Assembly (NCBI RefSeq): GCF_026236535.1
Contig: NZ_JAHTMW010000001.1
Location: 248,001-312,000 of the forward strand
From: Streptomyces sp. SKN60
Lineage (GTDB): Bacteria; Actinomycetota; Actinomycetes; Streptomycetales; Streptomycetaceae
DNA: 64,000 bases
Reading direction: 5' to 3'
A model generated the notes under the pieces. It saw only the letters and a list, made by a program, of their open reading frames with translations, was not told the DNA's origin and ran no database searches. The translations under genes were made by a program, and so were the position numbers. Shown here piece after piece: positions 16,699 through 24,342 of this stretch. The stretch's first letter is position 1. Each line of letters starts with the position of its first letter.

Positions 16699-17037
16699 GT
16701 GGCCGGCACCCTGAAGAACGTGACCGACGCTTCCTTCGAGCAGGACGTCCTCAAGAGCGACAAGCCCGTCCTCGTGGACTTCTGGGCGGCCTGGTGCGGC
16801 CCCTGCCGCCAGATCGCCCCGTCCCTCGAGGCCATCGCCGCCGAGCACGACGAGATCGAGGTCGTGAAGCTCAACATCGACGAGAACCCGGGCATCGCCG
16901 CCAAGTACGGCGTCATGTCGATCCCGACGCTGAACGTCTACCAGAACGGCGAGGTCGTGAAGACGATCGTCGGCGCCAAGCCGAAGGCCGCGATCCTGCG
17001 CGACCTCGATGACTACATCGAGGCCAAGAAGGCCTGA
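16699..17037 (+). CDS. trxA: Thioredoxin
   Basis: The 112-residue general disulfide reductant of the cytoplasm. The active site is WCGPC, with Cys33 and Cys36, and the cis-proline loop is SIPTLNVY. The GTG start at 16699 follows AAGGAGGG. It closes the trxBA operon. A parS site and a strong two-way hairpin follow immediately. Confidence 0.97.
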   Translation: MAGTLKNVTDASFEQDVLKSDKPVLVDFWAAWCGPCRQIAPSLEAIAAEHDEIEVVKLNIDENPGIAAKYGVMSIPTLNVYQNGEVVKTIVGAKPKAAILRDLDDYIEAKKA

Positions 17038-17059
17038 CGTCTGCCGCTCGGCACACGCT

Positions 17060-17073
17060 GTTTCACGTGAAAC
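17060..17073. other. parS site 4
   Basis: Perfect GTTTCACGTGAAAC, 22 bases after the trxA stop and directly before the trxA/GNAT terminator hairpin. Confidence 0.95.
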
Positions 17074-17076
17074 GGC

Positions 17077-17112
17077 GAAGGCCCGCCCCCCTTGCGAGGG
17101 GGGCGGGCCTTC
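17077..17112. terminator. Two-way terminator between trxA and the GNAT gene
   Basis: A perfect 15-base stem (17077-17091 with 17098-17112, beginning GAAGGCCCGCC) closes a six-base loop. It lies between two convergent genes and can serve both strands. Confidence 0.85.
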
Positions 17113-17133
17113 GTCATCGGGCGGTGCGGGTGC

Positions 17134-17751
17134 TCAGAGCGGGCGCAGCGCGGGCTCCTTCTGGACGGCGCCGAGCAGACGGTCGAGCGCCATCTCGACG
17201 TCCTCCTTCCAGGAGAGCGTCGTCCTCAGCTCCAGGCGCAGCCGGGGAAAGCTCGGATGGGGCCGTACGGTCTTGAAGCCCACGGAGAGCAGATGGTCGG
17301 CGGGGAGCACACAGGCCGGCTCTTTCCAGCGGGCGTCTCCGAAGGCCTCGATCGCTTTGAAGCCCCGCCGCAGCAGATCCTTCGCGACCGTCTGCACCAT
17401 CACCCGCCCGAGACCCTGCCCCTGATACCCCGGCATGATCCACGCGGTCATCAACTGCACGGCGTCCGCGGCGACCGGGCTCGTGGGGAAGGCGGTGGAG
17501 CGGGGCACATAGGCCGGCGGCGCGTAGAGGACATAGCCGACGGGGATGTCGTCGACGTAGACCACCCGTCCGCAGGAGCCCCATTCGAGGAGCACGGCGG
17601 AGATCCAGGCCTCCTTCTCCAGCTCCGGGCGGCCGGCCTTCACGGCGGCCTCGCCACTCACCGGATCGAGCTCCCAGAAGACACAGGAACGGCATCGCTT
17701 GGGGAGATCCGGAAGGTTGTCCAGCGTGAGCGGTACGAGCCGACGCCCCAC
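17134..17751 (-). CDS. GNAT family N-acetyltransferase
   Basis: A 205-residue acetyl-CoA-dependent acetyltransferase. The acetyl-CoA loop is PGYQGQGLGRVMVQ at about 110-123, the family's Q/R-x-x-G-x-G/A motif. The N-terminus carries a Cys pair, CRSCVFWE, recalling proteins with a small metal-binding start. The GTG start is at 17751. It is convergent with trxA and lies upstream of parB on the same strand but 172 bases away with its own hairpin between. The substrate is not known. Confidence 0.82.
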   Translation of the reverse strand: MGRRLVPLTLDNLPDLPKRCRSCVFWELDPVSGEAAVKAGRPELEKEAWISAVLLEWGSCGRVVYVDDIPVGYVLYAPPAYVPRSTAFPTSPVAADAVQLMTAWIMPGYQGQGLGRVMVQTVAKDLLRRGFKAIEAFGDARWKEPACVLPADHLLSVGFKTVRPHPSFPRLRLELRTTLSWKEDVEMALDRLLGAVQKEPALRPL

Positions 17752-17897
17752 GGCTGTTCCTCGCTTCCTTCGGCCATCGCTGTACGAATATGCCTCTCAG
17801 AATCGTAACGAGGGGCCGATCGGGGCGATACCGCGGACAGGCAAAGGGCGGAGCGCGTTCCGGTGCATGCCGGTCGCGCCCCGCCCCGGGGACGAAA

Positions 17898-17918
17898 GCG
17901 AGGGAACTCAGCCCTCGC
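17898..17918 (-). terminator. Hairpin at the parB 3' end
   Basis: GCGAGGG and CCCTCGC (7 base pairs, 7-base loop) lie a few bases past the parB stop. The hairpin includes one copy of a 14-base direct repeat, GAACTCAGCCCTCG, at 17904-17917. The second copy, at 17920-17933, contains the parB stop codon. Confidence 0.55.
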
Positions 17919-17923
17919 GGAAC

Positions 17924-19039
17924 TCAGCCCTCGACGTCCTGCCCGTCCTCGTCGTCCTGGGCGGACGCGCCCTGGTCCATGACCCGGCCCTCGCCCGGAG
18001 CCAGCGTCGAGAGGATCCGCTCCAGATCCTCCATCGAGGCGAACTCGACGACGATCTTGCCCTTCTTCTGGCCCAGGTCGACCTTCACCCGGGTCTCGAA
18101 GCGGTCGGACAGACGGGTCGCCAGATCGCGCAGCGCCGGGGAGACTCGGGCGCCGGCCCGCGGGCCCTTGGGCTTGACCGGAGACGAGGGCTCCGAGCCC
18201 ATCAGGGTGACGATCTCCTCGACGGCCCGCACCGACAGGCCTTCGGCGACGATCCGATAGGCCAGCTTGTCCTGCACCTCCGCGTCGTCCACGGAGAGCA
18301 GGGCACGGGCGTGACCGGCCGACAGGACTCCGGCGGCCACCCGGCGCTGCACCGGCGGGGACAGCCGCAGCAGACGCAGCGTGTTGGAGACCTGGGGACG
18401 CGAGCGTCCGATGCGGTCGGCCAGCTGGTCGTGGGTGCAGTTGAAGTCCTTGAGGAGCTGGTCGTAGGCGGCGGCCTCCTCCAGCGGGTTCAACTGGGCC
18501 CGGTGCAGGTTCTCCAGGAGGGCGTCCAGAAGCAGCTTCTCGTCCTCGGTGGCCCGCACGATCGCCGGGATCCGCTCCAGGCCGGCCTCACGGCAGGCCC
18601 GCCAGCGGCGCTCGCCCATGATGAGCTCGTAGCGCTCGGGGCCCAGCTGCCGGACGACGACGGGCTGCAGCAGACCGACCTCCTTGATGGAGGTGATCAG
18701 CTCGGCCAGGGCGTCCTCGTCGAAGACCTCACGCGGCTGGCGCGGGTTCGGCGTGATCGAGTCGAGCGGCAGCTCGGCGAAGTGCGCCCCGGCAGGGGAC
18801 TCCGGCAGCGGCTCCGGCTCGGCGGCCGGCACCACGGAGTCCGGGGACTGCGGGCTCGCCGGCAGGGTCGCCAGCTTGGCGGCGGCCACTCCGCGGTCGG
18901 AGCCGAGCGCCGGGATGGCGCCGGGAGAGGCCGCGGCCGGGATGGCACCCACGCCGACGGCCGGGGCCGGCCGCTCCTGGGGAGCAGCGGGGATCAGCGC
19001 GCCGAGACCGCGTCCCAACCCCCTACGTCGCTCGCTCAC
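17924..19039 (-). CDS. parB: Chromosome segregation protein ParB
   Basis: Binds parS, spreads and forms the segregation complex at the origin. The 371-residue protein starts with the typical [13 protein letters not shown]. An Ala/Pro-rich linker follows. The ParB N-domain reads [20 protein letters not shown], with the CTP-binding region [19 protein letters not shown] as [17 protein letters not shown]. The helix-turn-helix is [19 protein letters not shown], followed by a C-terminal dimer domain. The GTG start at 19039 overlaps the parA stop by four bases. Six parS sites lie within 20 kb. Confidence 0.97.
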   Translation of the reverse strand: MSERRRGLGRGLGALIPAAPQERPAPAVGVGAIPAAASPGAIPALGSDRGVAAAKLATLPASPQSPDSVVPAAEPEPLPESPAGAHFAELPLDSITPNPRQPREVFDEDALAELITSIKEVGLLQPVVVRQLGPERYELIMGERRWRACREAGLERIPAIVRATEDEKLLLDALLENLHRAQLNPLEEAAAYDQLLKDFNCTHDQLADRIGRSRPQVSNTLRLLRLSPPVQRRVAAGVLSAGHARALLSVDDAEVQDKLAYRIVAEGLSVRAVEEIVTLMGSEPSSPVKPKGPRAGARVSPALRDLATRLSDRFETRVKVDLGQKKGKIVVEFASMEDLERILSTLAPGEGRVMDQGASAQDDEDGQDVEG

Positions 19040-20124
19040 TGGATCCCCTCCGACATTCGCTGGTTGTTCTGGTGACCCGGGTGAGGCTGTCCCCCGTGGG
19101 CCTGGGTGGCGTCGTAGTGCAGATCGACCCCGCGCAGGGCGATCTCACGGGCCGCTTCGAGATACGACAGGGCGCCGCTGGAGCCCGGGTCGTAGGTGAG
19201 CACGGTCTGCCCGTAGCTCGGCGCCTCCGAGATGCGCACGGAGCGCGGGATGCTGGTGCGCAGAACCTCTTCGCCGAAGTGGGTGCGCACCTCGTCGGCG
19301 ACCTGCGAGGCGAGCCGGGTCCGGCCGTCGTACATGGTGAGCAGGATCGTCGAGACGTGCAGGGTCGGGTTGAGGTGACCCCGTACCAGGTCGACGTTCC
19401 GCAGCAGCTGACCCAGGCCTTCCAGCGCGTAGTACTCGCACTGGATCGGGATCAGCACCTCGACCCCTGCCACCAGGGCGTTGACCGTGAGCAGACCGAG
19501 GGAGGGCGGGCAGTCGATCAGGATGTAGTCGAGCGGCTGCTCGTAGGCTTGGATCGCTCGCTGCAGCCGGCTCTCCCGCGCCACCAGCGACACCAGCTCG
19601 ATCTCGGCACCTGCCAGATCGATGGTGGCGGGGGCACAGAAGAGACCCTCGACATCGCGGACGGGCTGGACGACCTCGGCGAGCGGCTTGCTCTCCACCA
19701 GCACGTCGTAGATCGAGGGGACCTCGGCGTGGTGGTCGATGCCCAGTGCCGTGGAGGCGTTGCCCTGCGGGTCGAGGTCGACGACCAGGACGCGGGCGCC
19801 GTGCAGGGCCAGCGAGGCGGCCAGATTGACGGTCGTGGTCGTCTTGCCCACGCCGCCCTTCTGGTTGGCGACCACCATCACGCGGGTCTGGGCAGGCCGG
19901 GGAAGCCCCTCGCCCGCACGACCCAGGGCCTCTACGGCCAGCTGGGCAGCACGACCAATGGGGGTGTCGTCCATCGGGGGCGGTGTTTCACGTGAAACAT
20001 CCATCCCCACCGATTCGGTTCGGGGACCGGGGACCGGATCGGTCATCGGTCCCGCGATGTTGGCGTCGGACCGCAAGGATTCACTCTCCTCGGCTTCAGG
20101 CTCGCGATGAACAGAGCCTGCCAT
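19036..20124 (-). CDS. parA: Chromosome partitioning ATPase ParA
   Basis: A Walker-type ATPase that moves or positions ParB-origin complexes. In Streptomyces this happens mainly in sporulating aerial hyphae. With the ATG at 20124 it has 362 residues. The deviant Walker A motif KGGVGKTT is at 89-96, switch I/Walker A' is DLDPQGN, and Walker B is LIDCPPSLG. The N-terminal 80 residues are acidic and variable. Codons 43-47 (Val-Ser-Arg-Glu-Thr) are a parS site. The start is uncertain: the frame is open to 20457, and ATGs at 20043 or 20004 are also possible. Confidence 0.93.
   Translation of the reverse strand: MAGSVHREPEAEESESLRSDANIAGPMTDPVPGPRTESVGMDVSRETPPPMDDTPIGRAAQLAVEALGRAGEGLPRPAQTRVMVVANQKGGVGKTTTTVNLAASLALHGARVLVVDLDPQGNASTALGIDHHAEVPSIYDVLVESKPLAEVVQPVRDVEGLFCAPATIDLAGAEIELVSLVARESRLQRAIQAYEQPLDYILIDCPPSLGLLTVNALVAGVEVLIPIQCEYYALEGLGQLLRNVDLVRGHLNPTLHVSTILLTMYDGRTRLASQVADEVRTHFGEEVLRTSIPRSVRISEAPSYGQTVLTYDPGSSGALSYLEAAREIALRGVDLHYDATQAHGGQPHPGHQNNQRMSEGIQ
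19985..19998. other. parS site 5 (inside parA)
   Basis: Perfect GTTTCACGTGAAAC within the parA N-terminal coding sequence, read as Val-Ser-Arg-Glu-Thr. It is the same peptide encoded by the parS in the anti-sigma gene. Confidence 0.95.
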
Positions 20125-20285
20125 GCTTTCGGGGTCGTGAACCAGCGAGGCCCGTGGTTCTGTGGATGAATCCACCTCTGTGGACAACCCTCTAACCCTC
20201 ACGGGTGGTTTCGCCGGAGGCTTGCGGTCCCGGGGCGTGGCAGCCGCGCGGCCGCGGCTGATGATCCCCTGCAGCAGTGAGCGAC

Positions 20286-20299
20286 GTTTCACGTGAAAC
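20286..20299. other. parS site 6 (parA upstream region)
   Basis: Perfect GTTTCACGTGAAAC about 160 bases before the chosen parA start. It lies in the 268-base rsmG-parA gap, where ParB binding could also affect parAB transcription. Confidence 0.94.
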
Positions 20300-20392
20300 A
20301 CGATGCACGCGCCGCAGGGCCGGAACCGCCCGACACTCCGAAATCTGTACGTATCGCAGCTTGTACGGATCAGTGGGTGGCGACGAACCCGC

Positions 20393-21109
20393 TCAGCGGC
20401 GCCGACGGGGGCGGCTGGTGCGAGCGGCCTTGGCGCGCTTCGCTGCGAAGCGCACACCGCCGGGGCTCTCGCCCACCTCGACCCGGACGACCGTGGTCAT
20501 CGGGTCGACGACGCCCTCACCCACCTGCAGCACGGAGGCCTCCACGACACCCAGCTTCGCGAGCGCGGCGCGGGCACCGTCGATCTCCTCCTCCGCCGTG
20601 TCGCCCTTGAGCGCGAGCATCTCGCCGTAGGGGCGCAGCAGCGGCACGCCCCAGCCGGCCAGCCGGTCGAGCGGCGCCACGGCGCGGGCGGTCACCACAT
20701 GCACGGGCGGCAGCTTGCCTAGCATCTCCTCGGCACGGCCGCGGACCACGGTCACATGGTCGAGACCGAGCAGCTCGACGACTTCCTGGAGGAAGGTGGT
20801 GCGCCGGAGCAGCGGCTCCAGGAGCGTGATCTTCAGATCGCGGCGCACCAGGGCCAGCGGGATACCGGGCAGGCCGGCGCCCGAGCCGACATCGCACACC
20901 GTGACGCCCTCGGGGACGACCTCGGAGAGCACGGCACAGTTCAGGAGATGGCGCTCCCACAGCCGGGGCACCTCACGGGGACCGATGAGGCCCCGCTTGA
21001 CCCCGGCGTCCGCCAGGAGCTCCGCGTACCGGACCGCCTCCGGGAAGTACTCGCCGAAGACCGTCCGGGCCTGCTCCGGCGCCTGGGGAAGCTCCGCTGC
21101 CTCCGTCAC
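20393..21109 (-). CDS. rsmG: 16S rRNA (guanine-527 N7)-methyltransferase RsmG
   Basis: Methylates G527 of 16S rRNA using S-adenosylmethionine. Its loss is known to give low-level streptomycin resistance and to raise antibiotic output in Streptomyces. The 238-residue protein has the SAM loop VCDVGSGAGLPGIPLALVR and the acidic LLEPLLRRTTFL. The C-terminus is very basic (AKRAKAARTSRPRRRR). The start is GTG 21109. It sits in the order jag-rsmG-parA-parB, standard near actinobacterial origins. Confidence 0.95.
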   Translation of the reverse strand: MTEAAELPQAPEQARTVFGEYFPEAVRYAELLADAGVKRGLIGPREVPRLWERHLLNCAVLSEVVPEGVTVCDVGSGAGLPGIPLALVRRDLKITLLEPLLRRTTFLQEVVELLGLDHVTVVRGRAEEMLGKLPPVHVVTARAVAPLDRLAGWGVPLLRPYGEMLALKGDTAEEEIDGARAALAKLGVVEASVLQVGEGVVDPMTTVVRVEVGESPGGVRFAAKRAKAARTSRPRRRR

Positions 21110-21182
21110 GGGGAACCGTCCTTCCGTACCGCACGCATACCGCGCGAGCGCACTGTGTGGCTGACTATCAGGCTGACAAAGT

Positions 21183-21212
21183 TCGGCCCCGCCTGCGAAC
21201 AGACGGGGCCGA
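21183..21212 (-). terminator. Hairpin downstream of jag
   Basis: TCGGCCCCG and CGGGGCCGA form a perfect 9-base stem with a 12-base loop, just past the jag stop at 21227. It separates the yidC-jag transcript from rsmG-parAB. Confidence 0.7.
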
Positions 21213-21226
21213 TCCTACGAGGGGGT

Positions 21227-21736
21227 TCAGGCAGGAAGCACGACGACGAAGCGCTGCGGCTCCTCGCCCTCGGACTCGCTGCGCAGTCCGGCGGCGGCGA
21301 CCGCGTCGTGCACGACCTTGCGCTCGAACGGGGTCATCGGGTCCAGCTTCACCGGCTCGCCGGAGGCCTTGACCTCCTCCGCCGCCTTGGCGCCCAGCTC
21401 GGCGAGCTCGGTCCGCTTCTTGGCGCGGAAGCCCGCGATGTCGAGCATCAGACGGCTGCGGTCACCGGTCTCGCGGTGGACGGCGAGCCGGGTGAGCTCC
21501 TGAAGGGCCTCCAGCACCTCTCCGTCGCGGCCGACCAGCTTCTGCAGGTCACGGCTGCCGGAATCGCTGATGATCGAGACCGAGGCCCGGTCCGCCTCGA
21601 CGTCCATGTCGATGTCACCGTCGAGATCGGCGATGTCGAGCAGGCCCTCGAGGTAGTCGGCCGCGATCTCACCCTCCTGCTCCAGGCGGGTCAGGGTGTC
21701 GCCACCCTCGGCGGCGGAGGTGGTGCCTTCCGTCAC
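21227..21736 (-). CDS. jag: Jag / R3H-KH RNA-binding protein (SpoIIIJ-associated)
   Basis: A 169-residue single-stranded nucleic-acid-binding protein. It has an acidic N-terminus, then a KH domain (VSIISDSGSRDLQKLVGRDGEVLEAL, about 50-75) and an R3H domain at the C-terminus (MTPFERKVVHDAV). It lacks the N-terminal Jag-N domain of Firmicutes homologues, as is normal in actinobacteria. GTG 21736 is the start. It is 29 bases downstream of yidC and co-transcribed with it. Its cellular RNA targets are unknown; the family is linked to membrane-protein insertion and cell-wall control. Confidence 0.93.
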   Translation of the reverse strand: MTEGTTSAAEGGDTLTRLEQEGEIAADYLEGLLDIADLDGDIDMDVEADRASVSIISDSGSRDLQKLVGRDGEVLEALQELTRLAVHRETGDRSRLMLDIAGFRAKKRTELAELGAKAAEEVKASGEPVKLDPMTPFERKVVHDAVAAAGLRSESEGEEPQRFVVVLPA

Positions 21737-21765
21737 GGATGGACTCCTTCTTGCTTCGTGGAGGC

Positions 21766-23103
21766 TTACTTCTTGGAGGAGGGGTGCTTAGGCCGCTGCT
21801 GGCCCTTGCGCTGGCCGGACTTGCCCTGGCCCTGGCGGGAGCCGCCGGAGTTGGCGCGGCTCGGCCGGGCCGGCTTGTCGCCGGTGGCCTGGTCATCGGC
21901 GGAACCCGCCTTGGTGCCCTTGGCCGGGGACTGCGGCTTCTTCTCCAGCGAGGGGGTCCGGTCGCCGGGCGCCGCGTCCTGGGGCTCGTCCGCCGTGTCG
22001 GCGTCCTTCGCCTGGGGCTGGTGGCCACCGCCGGACTGGCGCTGCGCCTTGGTCTGCCGCTTGGGCTGCTGGCGCCGGGTGGCGGCACCGCCCTCCGCCT
22101 CGGCGACCGCGGTGTCGCTCTTGAGCACGGTGCCGTCGACCTGGGCGGCGAAGCCGGCCTTGGCGAGGCCCGCGAAGAAGCGGCGCTCGTTGTCGTTGCG
22201 GTCGCTGCCCTTGGCGACGATGGCCTTCACGATGTTCTTGCGGCGGCGGCCGCGGACCTCACCGTGGTGGGAGACGCTCTTGAGCAGACGCTGCAGATAG
22301 GCGTCCTGGGCCTTGCTGCCCGGAGTCGGGTTCTGGTTGATCACGTACATCTGCTGGCCCATGGTCCACACGTTGGTGGTCAGCCAGTAGACGAGGACAC
22401 CGACGGGGAAGTTGATACCCATGACCGCGAAGATCACCGGGAAGATGTACATGAGCATCTTCTGCTGCTGCATGTACGGGGTCTTCACGGAGAGGTCGAC
22501 GTTCTTCATCATCAGCTGGCGCTGGGTGAAGAACTGCGAGGCCGACATCAGGACGATCATGACCGCGGTGACGATGCGGACATCGGTGATCGAGGCACCG
22601 AGGGCCTCGACCTTCTCGGCGCTGTCCGTGAACTTGGCGGCCAGCGGCGCACCGAAGATGTGGGCCTGACGCGCGCTGTCGAGCAGCGACTGGTTGATGA
22701 CGCCGATCGTCTTGCCCTCGGCGATGTGCGAGAGCACCGAGTACAGGGCGAAGAAGAACGGCGACTGCGCCAGGATGGGAAGGCACGAGGAGAGCGGGTT
22801 GGTGCCCGTCTCCTTGTACAGCTTCATCATCTCTTCGGACTGACGCTGCTTGTCGCTCTTGTAGCGCTCCTGGATCGCCTTCATCTTCGGCTGGAGCGCC
22901 TGCATGTTCCGCGTCGACTTGATCTGCTTCACGAAGAGCGGGATCAGGCAGATACGGATCAGCACCACGAGGGACACGATCGACAGGCCCCAGGCCCAGC
23001 CCGTGTCAGGGCCGAAGATCGCCCCGTACAGCTTGTGGAACTGGACGATCACCCATGAGACAGGTGTGGTGATGAAGCTGAAAAAATTGGCAATCGTGTC
23101 CAC
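21766..23103 (-). CDS. yidC: Membrane protein insertase YidC
   Basis: Inserts and folds membrane proteins, with or without SecYEG. In 445 residues there are about five hydrophobic segments. The YidC/Oxa1 core starts near 35 ([22 protein letters not shown]), followed by a cytoplasmic loop of basic helices ([19 protein letters not shown]). The final 170 residues or so are a polar, basic tail, probably ribosome-binding, ending in KHPSSKK. The GTG start is at 23103. It is three bases past yidD. Confidence 0.95.
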   Translation of the reverse strand: MDTIANFFSFITTPVSWVIVQFHKLYGAIFGPDTGWAWGLSIVSLVVLIRICLIPLFVKQIKSTRNMQALQPKMKAIQERYKSDKQRQSEEMMKLYKETGTNPLSSCLPILAQSPFFFALYSVLSHIAEGKTIGVINQSLLDSARQAHIFGAPLAAKFTDSAEKVEALGASITDVRIVTAVMIVLMSASQFFTQRQLMMKNVDLSVKTPYMQQQKMLMYIFPVIFAVMGINFPVGVLVYWLTTNVWTMGQQMYVINQNPTPGSKAQDAYLQRLLKSVSHHGEVRGRRRKNIVKAIVAKGSDRNDNERRFFAGLAKAGFAAQVDGTVLKSDTAVAEAEGGAATRRQQPKRQTKAQRQSGGGHQPQAKDADTADEPQDAAPGDRTPSLEKKPQSPAKGTKAGSADDQATGDKPARPSRANSGGSRQGQGKSGQRKGQQRPKHPSSKK

Positions 23104-23106
23104 TAA

Positions 23107-23433
23107 TCAGGCTCCTTGAGCATTGGGCGAGGTCTCTGCGGCCGGGCTCGTCTCGGCGGAGGACCCGCCCTTGTCTCCACGCAGGGCGGTACGCAGCATC
23201 TCGTGCCAACGCGGCCGCTTGCGCGGGGGAACATGGTCCACGCCGCCGGGCGACCACGGATTGCACCGCAGGATGCGCCAGGCGGTCAGGGCAGTGCCCT
23301 TGATCGCGCCATGCCGGTCGATGGCCGTGAATCCGTAGTGGGAACACGACGGGTAGTACCGGCAGACGGGGCCCAGGAGCGGGCTGATCGTCCACTGGTA
23401 CAGCTTGATGAGAGCCAGCAGCGGGTACTTCAT
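23107..23433 (-). CDS. yidD: Membrane protein insertion efficiency factor YidD
   Basis: A 108-residue protein of the YidD family. The signature is [22 protein letters not shown] with its conserved cysteines, followed by HGAIKGT and [14 protein letters not shown]. It is thought to assist YidC at the membrane surface. The ATG start at 23433 overlaps the rnpA stop by four bases (ATGA), so the two are translationally coupled. The last 30 residues are a variable polar tail. Confidence 0.94.
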   Translation of the reverse strand: MKYPLLALIKLYQWTISPLLGPVCRYYPSCSHYGFTAIDRHGAIKGTALTAWRILRCNPWSPGGVDHVPPRKRPRWHEMLRTALRGDKGGSSAETSPAAETSPNAQGA

Positions 23434-23801
23434 CGCGTGCCCCCTCCCAGCAACCGCTGAAGAGCGGCGTCCAGGTCTCGGGCCAGCTGATCGTGGTCGG
23501 CGTCACCGGCTCCGGGCAACGCCCGTACGACCACCAGGCTACCGGGGGGAAGCAAAGTGAGTCGCTCGCGCACGAGGTGGCGGAGACGACGCTTCACCTG
23601 GTTGCGGACGACCGCTACGCCTACGGCCTTGCTCACGACGAAACCCGCACGCGTCGGGGGAGCGCTCTCCCCAGGCGCGTGCGGGTCCGTTGCACCGCTG
23701 CGTAGATGGACGACGAGGAGCGGGCGTCCAGCCCGGCGTCCTCTCCGTACCGCGGTCGCGAAGTCCTCGCGCCGCCTCAGCCGATTCTCGGTAGGCAGCA
23801 C
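23430..23801 (-). CDS. rnpA: Ribonuclease P protein component
   Basis: The protein subunit of RNase P, which cuts 5' leaders from tRNA precursors. The 123-residue, highly basic protein opens with [20 protein letters not shown] and contains the family RNR-type motif in [18 protein letters not shown]. The GTG start is at 23801. It follows rpmH by 21 bases and overlaps yidD, the classic rpmH-rnpA-yidD-yidC operon. Confidence 0.95.
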   Translation of the reverse strand: MLPTENRLRRREDFATAVRRGRRAGRPLLVVHLRSGATDPHAPGESAPPTRAGFVVSKAVGVAVVRNQVKRRLRHLVRERLTLLPPGSLVVVRALPGAGDADHDQLARDLDAALQRLLGGGTR

Positions 23802-23822
23802 GTCATGACCTGCGAAGACAGA

Positions 23823-23960
23823 TCAGGCGGACAGGCTCGCGCGACCCTTGGCACGGCGGTTCGCCAGGATGGCGCGGCCGGCACGGGTGCGCATGCGCAG
23901 GCGGAAGCCGTGGGTCTTCGCGCGACGACGGTTGTTCGGCTGGAAGGTGCGCTTGCTCAC
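23823..23960 (-). CDS. rpmH: 50S ribosomal protein L34
   Basis: A 45-residue, very basic ribosomal protein with the normal L34 composition and length. It begins [19 protein letters not shown] and ends [10 protein letters not shown]. The start is GTG 23960, with a GAG-rich site upstream (sense TTTCTGGAGCCCCCGA). It heads the minus-strand rnpA-yidD-yidC-jag run and is divergent from dnaA. A promoter is visible about 170-200 bases upstream, leaving a leader of about 160 bases. Confidence 0.97.
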   Translation of the reverse strand: MSKRTFQPNNRRRAKTHGFRLRMRTRAGRAILANRRAKGRASLSA

Positions 23961-24127
23961 TCGGGGGCTCCAGAAATCATTCGGTGGTGGCGGGACATCG
24001 CCTGGCTGTCACCGTGCGCCCACGAGTAGCTCTCGCATTCGCCCGAGTGCACCGCTTCGCGATCACATATGGTGATCTTCGCCCATCGGAGGCAGGCGGC
24101 AGCAGCCATCGACAACTCGACCTGGTT

Positions 24128-24157
24128 ACGGTACGTGGGGCTACGCCATCCGGTCAA
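24128..24157 (-). promoter_or_regulatory. Probable rpmH promoter
   Basis: On the minus strand TTGACC (24157-24152) is followed after 18 bases by TACCGT (24133-24128). This is a good vegetative sigma (HrdB) match with the same -10 and spacing as the dnaA promoter facing the other way. Confidence 0.65.
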
Positions 24158-24191
24158 ACCGACTGGTCGACGGGGCCCTCTGTGCACAGGC

Positions 24192-24200
24192 TGTGGACAA
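24192..24200 (-). promoter_or_regulatory. DnaA box at the dnaA promoter
   Basis: TGTGGACAA, which is TTGTCCACA on the minus strand, a preferred Streptomyces DnaA box. It ends four bases before the dnaA -35. Next to it lies the related TGTGCACAG at 24181. DnaA autorepression is the likely purpose. Confidence 0.75.
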
Positions 24201-24204
24201 CAAC

Positions 24205-24234
24205 TTGAACCACGTCAGCCGCCCCGACTACCGT
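24205..24234 (+). promoter_or_regulatory. Probable dnaA promoter
   Basis: TTGAAC (24205-24210), an 18-base spacer and TACCGT (24229-24234). The implied start near 24241 gives a leader of about 100 bases before the GTG at 24343. Confidence 0.65.
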
Positions 24235-24342
24235 GGCTGGACTCCGCAATCTTTTCCGTTCTGTCCTTACCTGTCCTTCCGGACTTCGACCCACCGTCCC
24301 GCAGAACCACACCTTCGTGGGACCAATGAGGAAGCGTGCCCC

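Larger units (their letters stand above)
23961..24342. other. rpmH / dnaA divergent control region
   Basis: These 382 bases contain no gene. They hold the rpmH promoter, the dnaA promoter with an adjacent DnaA box, and a small perfect inverted repeat GATCAC-atatg-GTGATC (24061-24077) in the rpmH leader. The dnaA leader runs from about 24240 to 24342. Confidence 0.7.
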
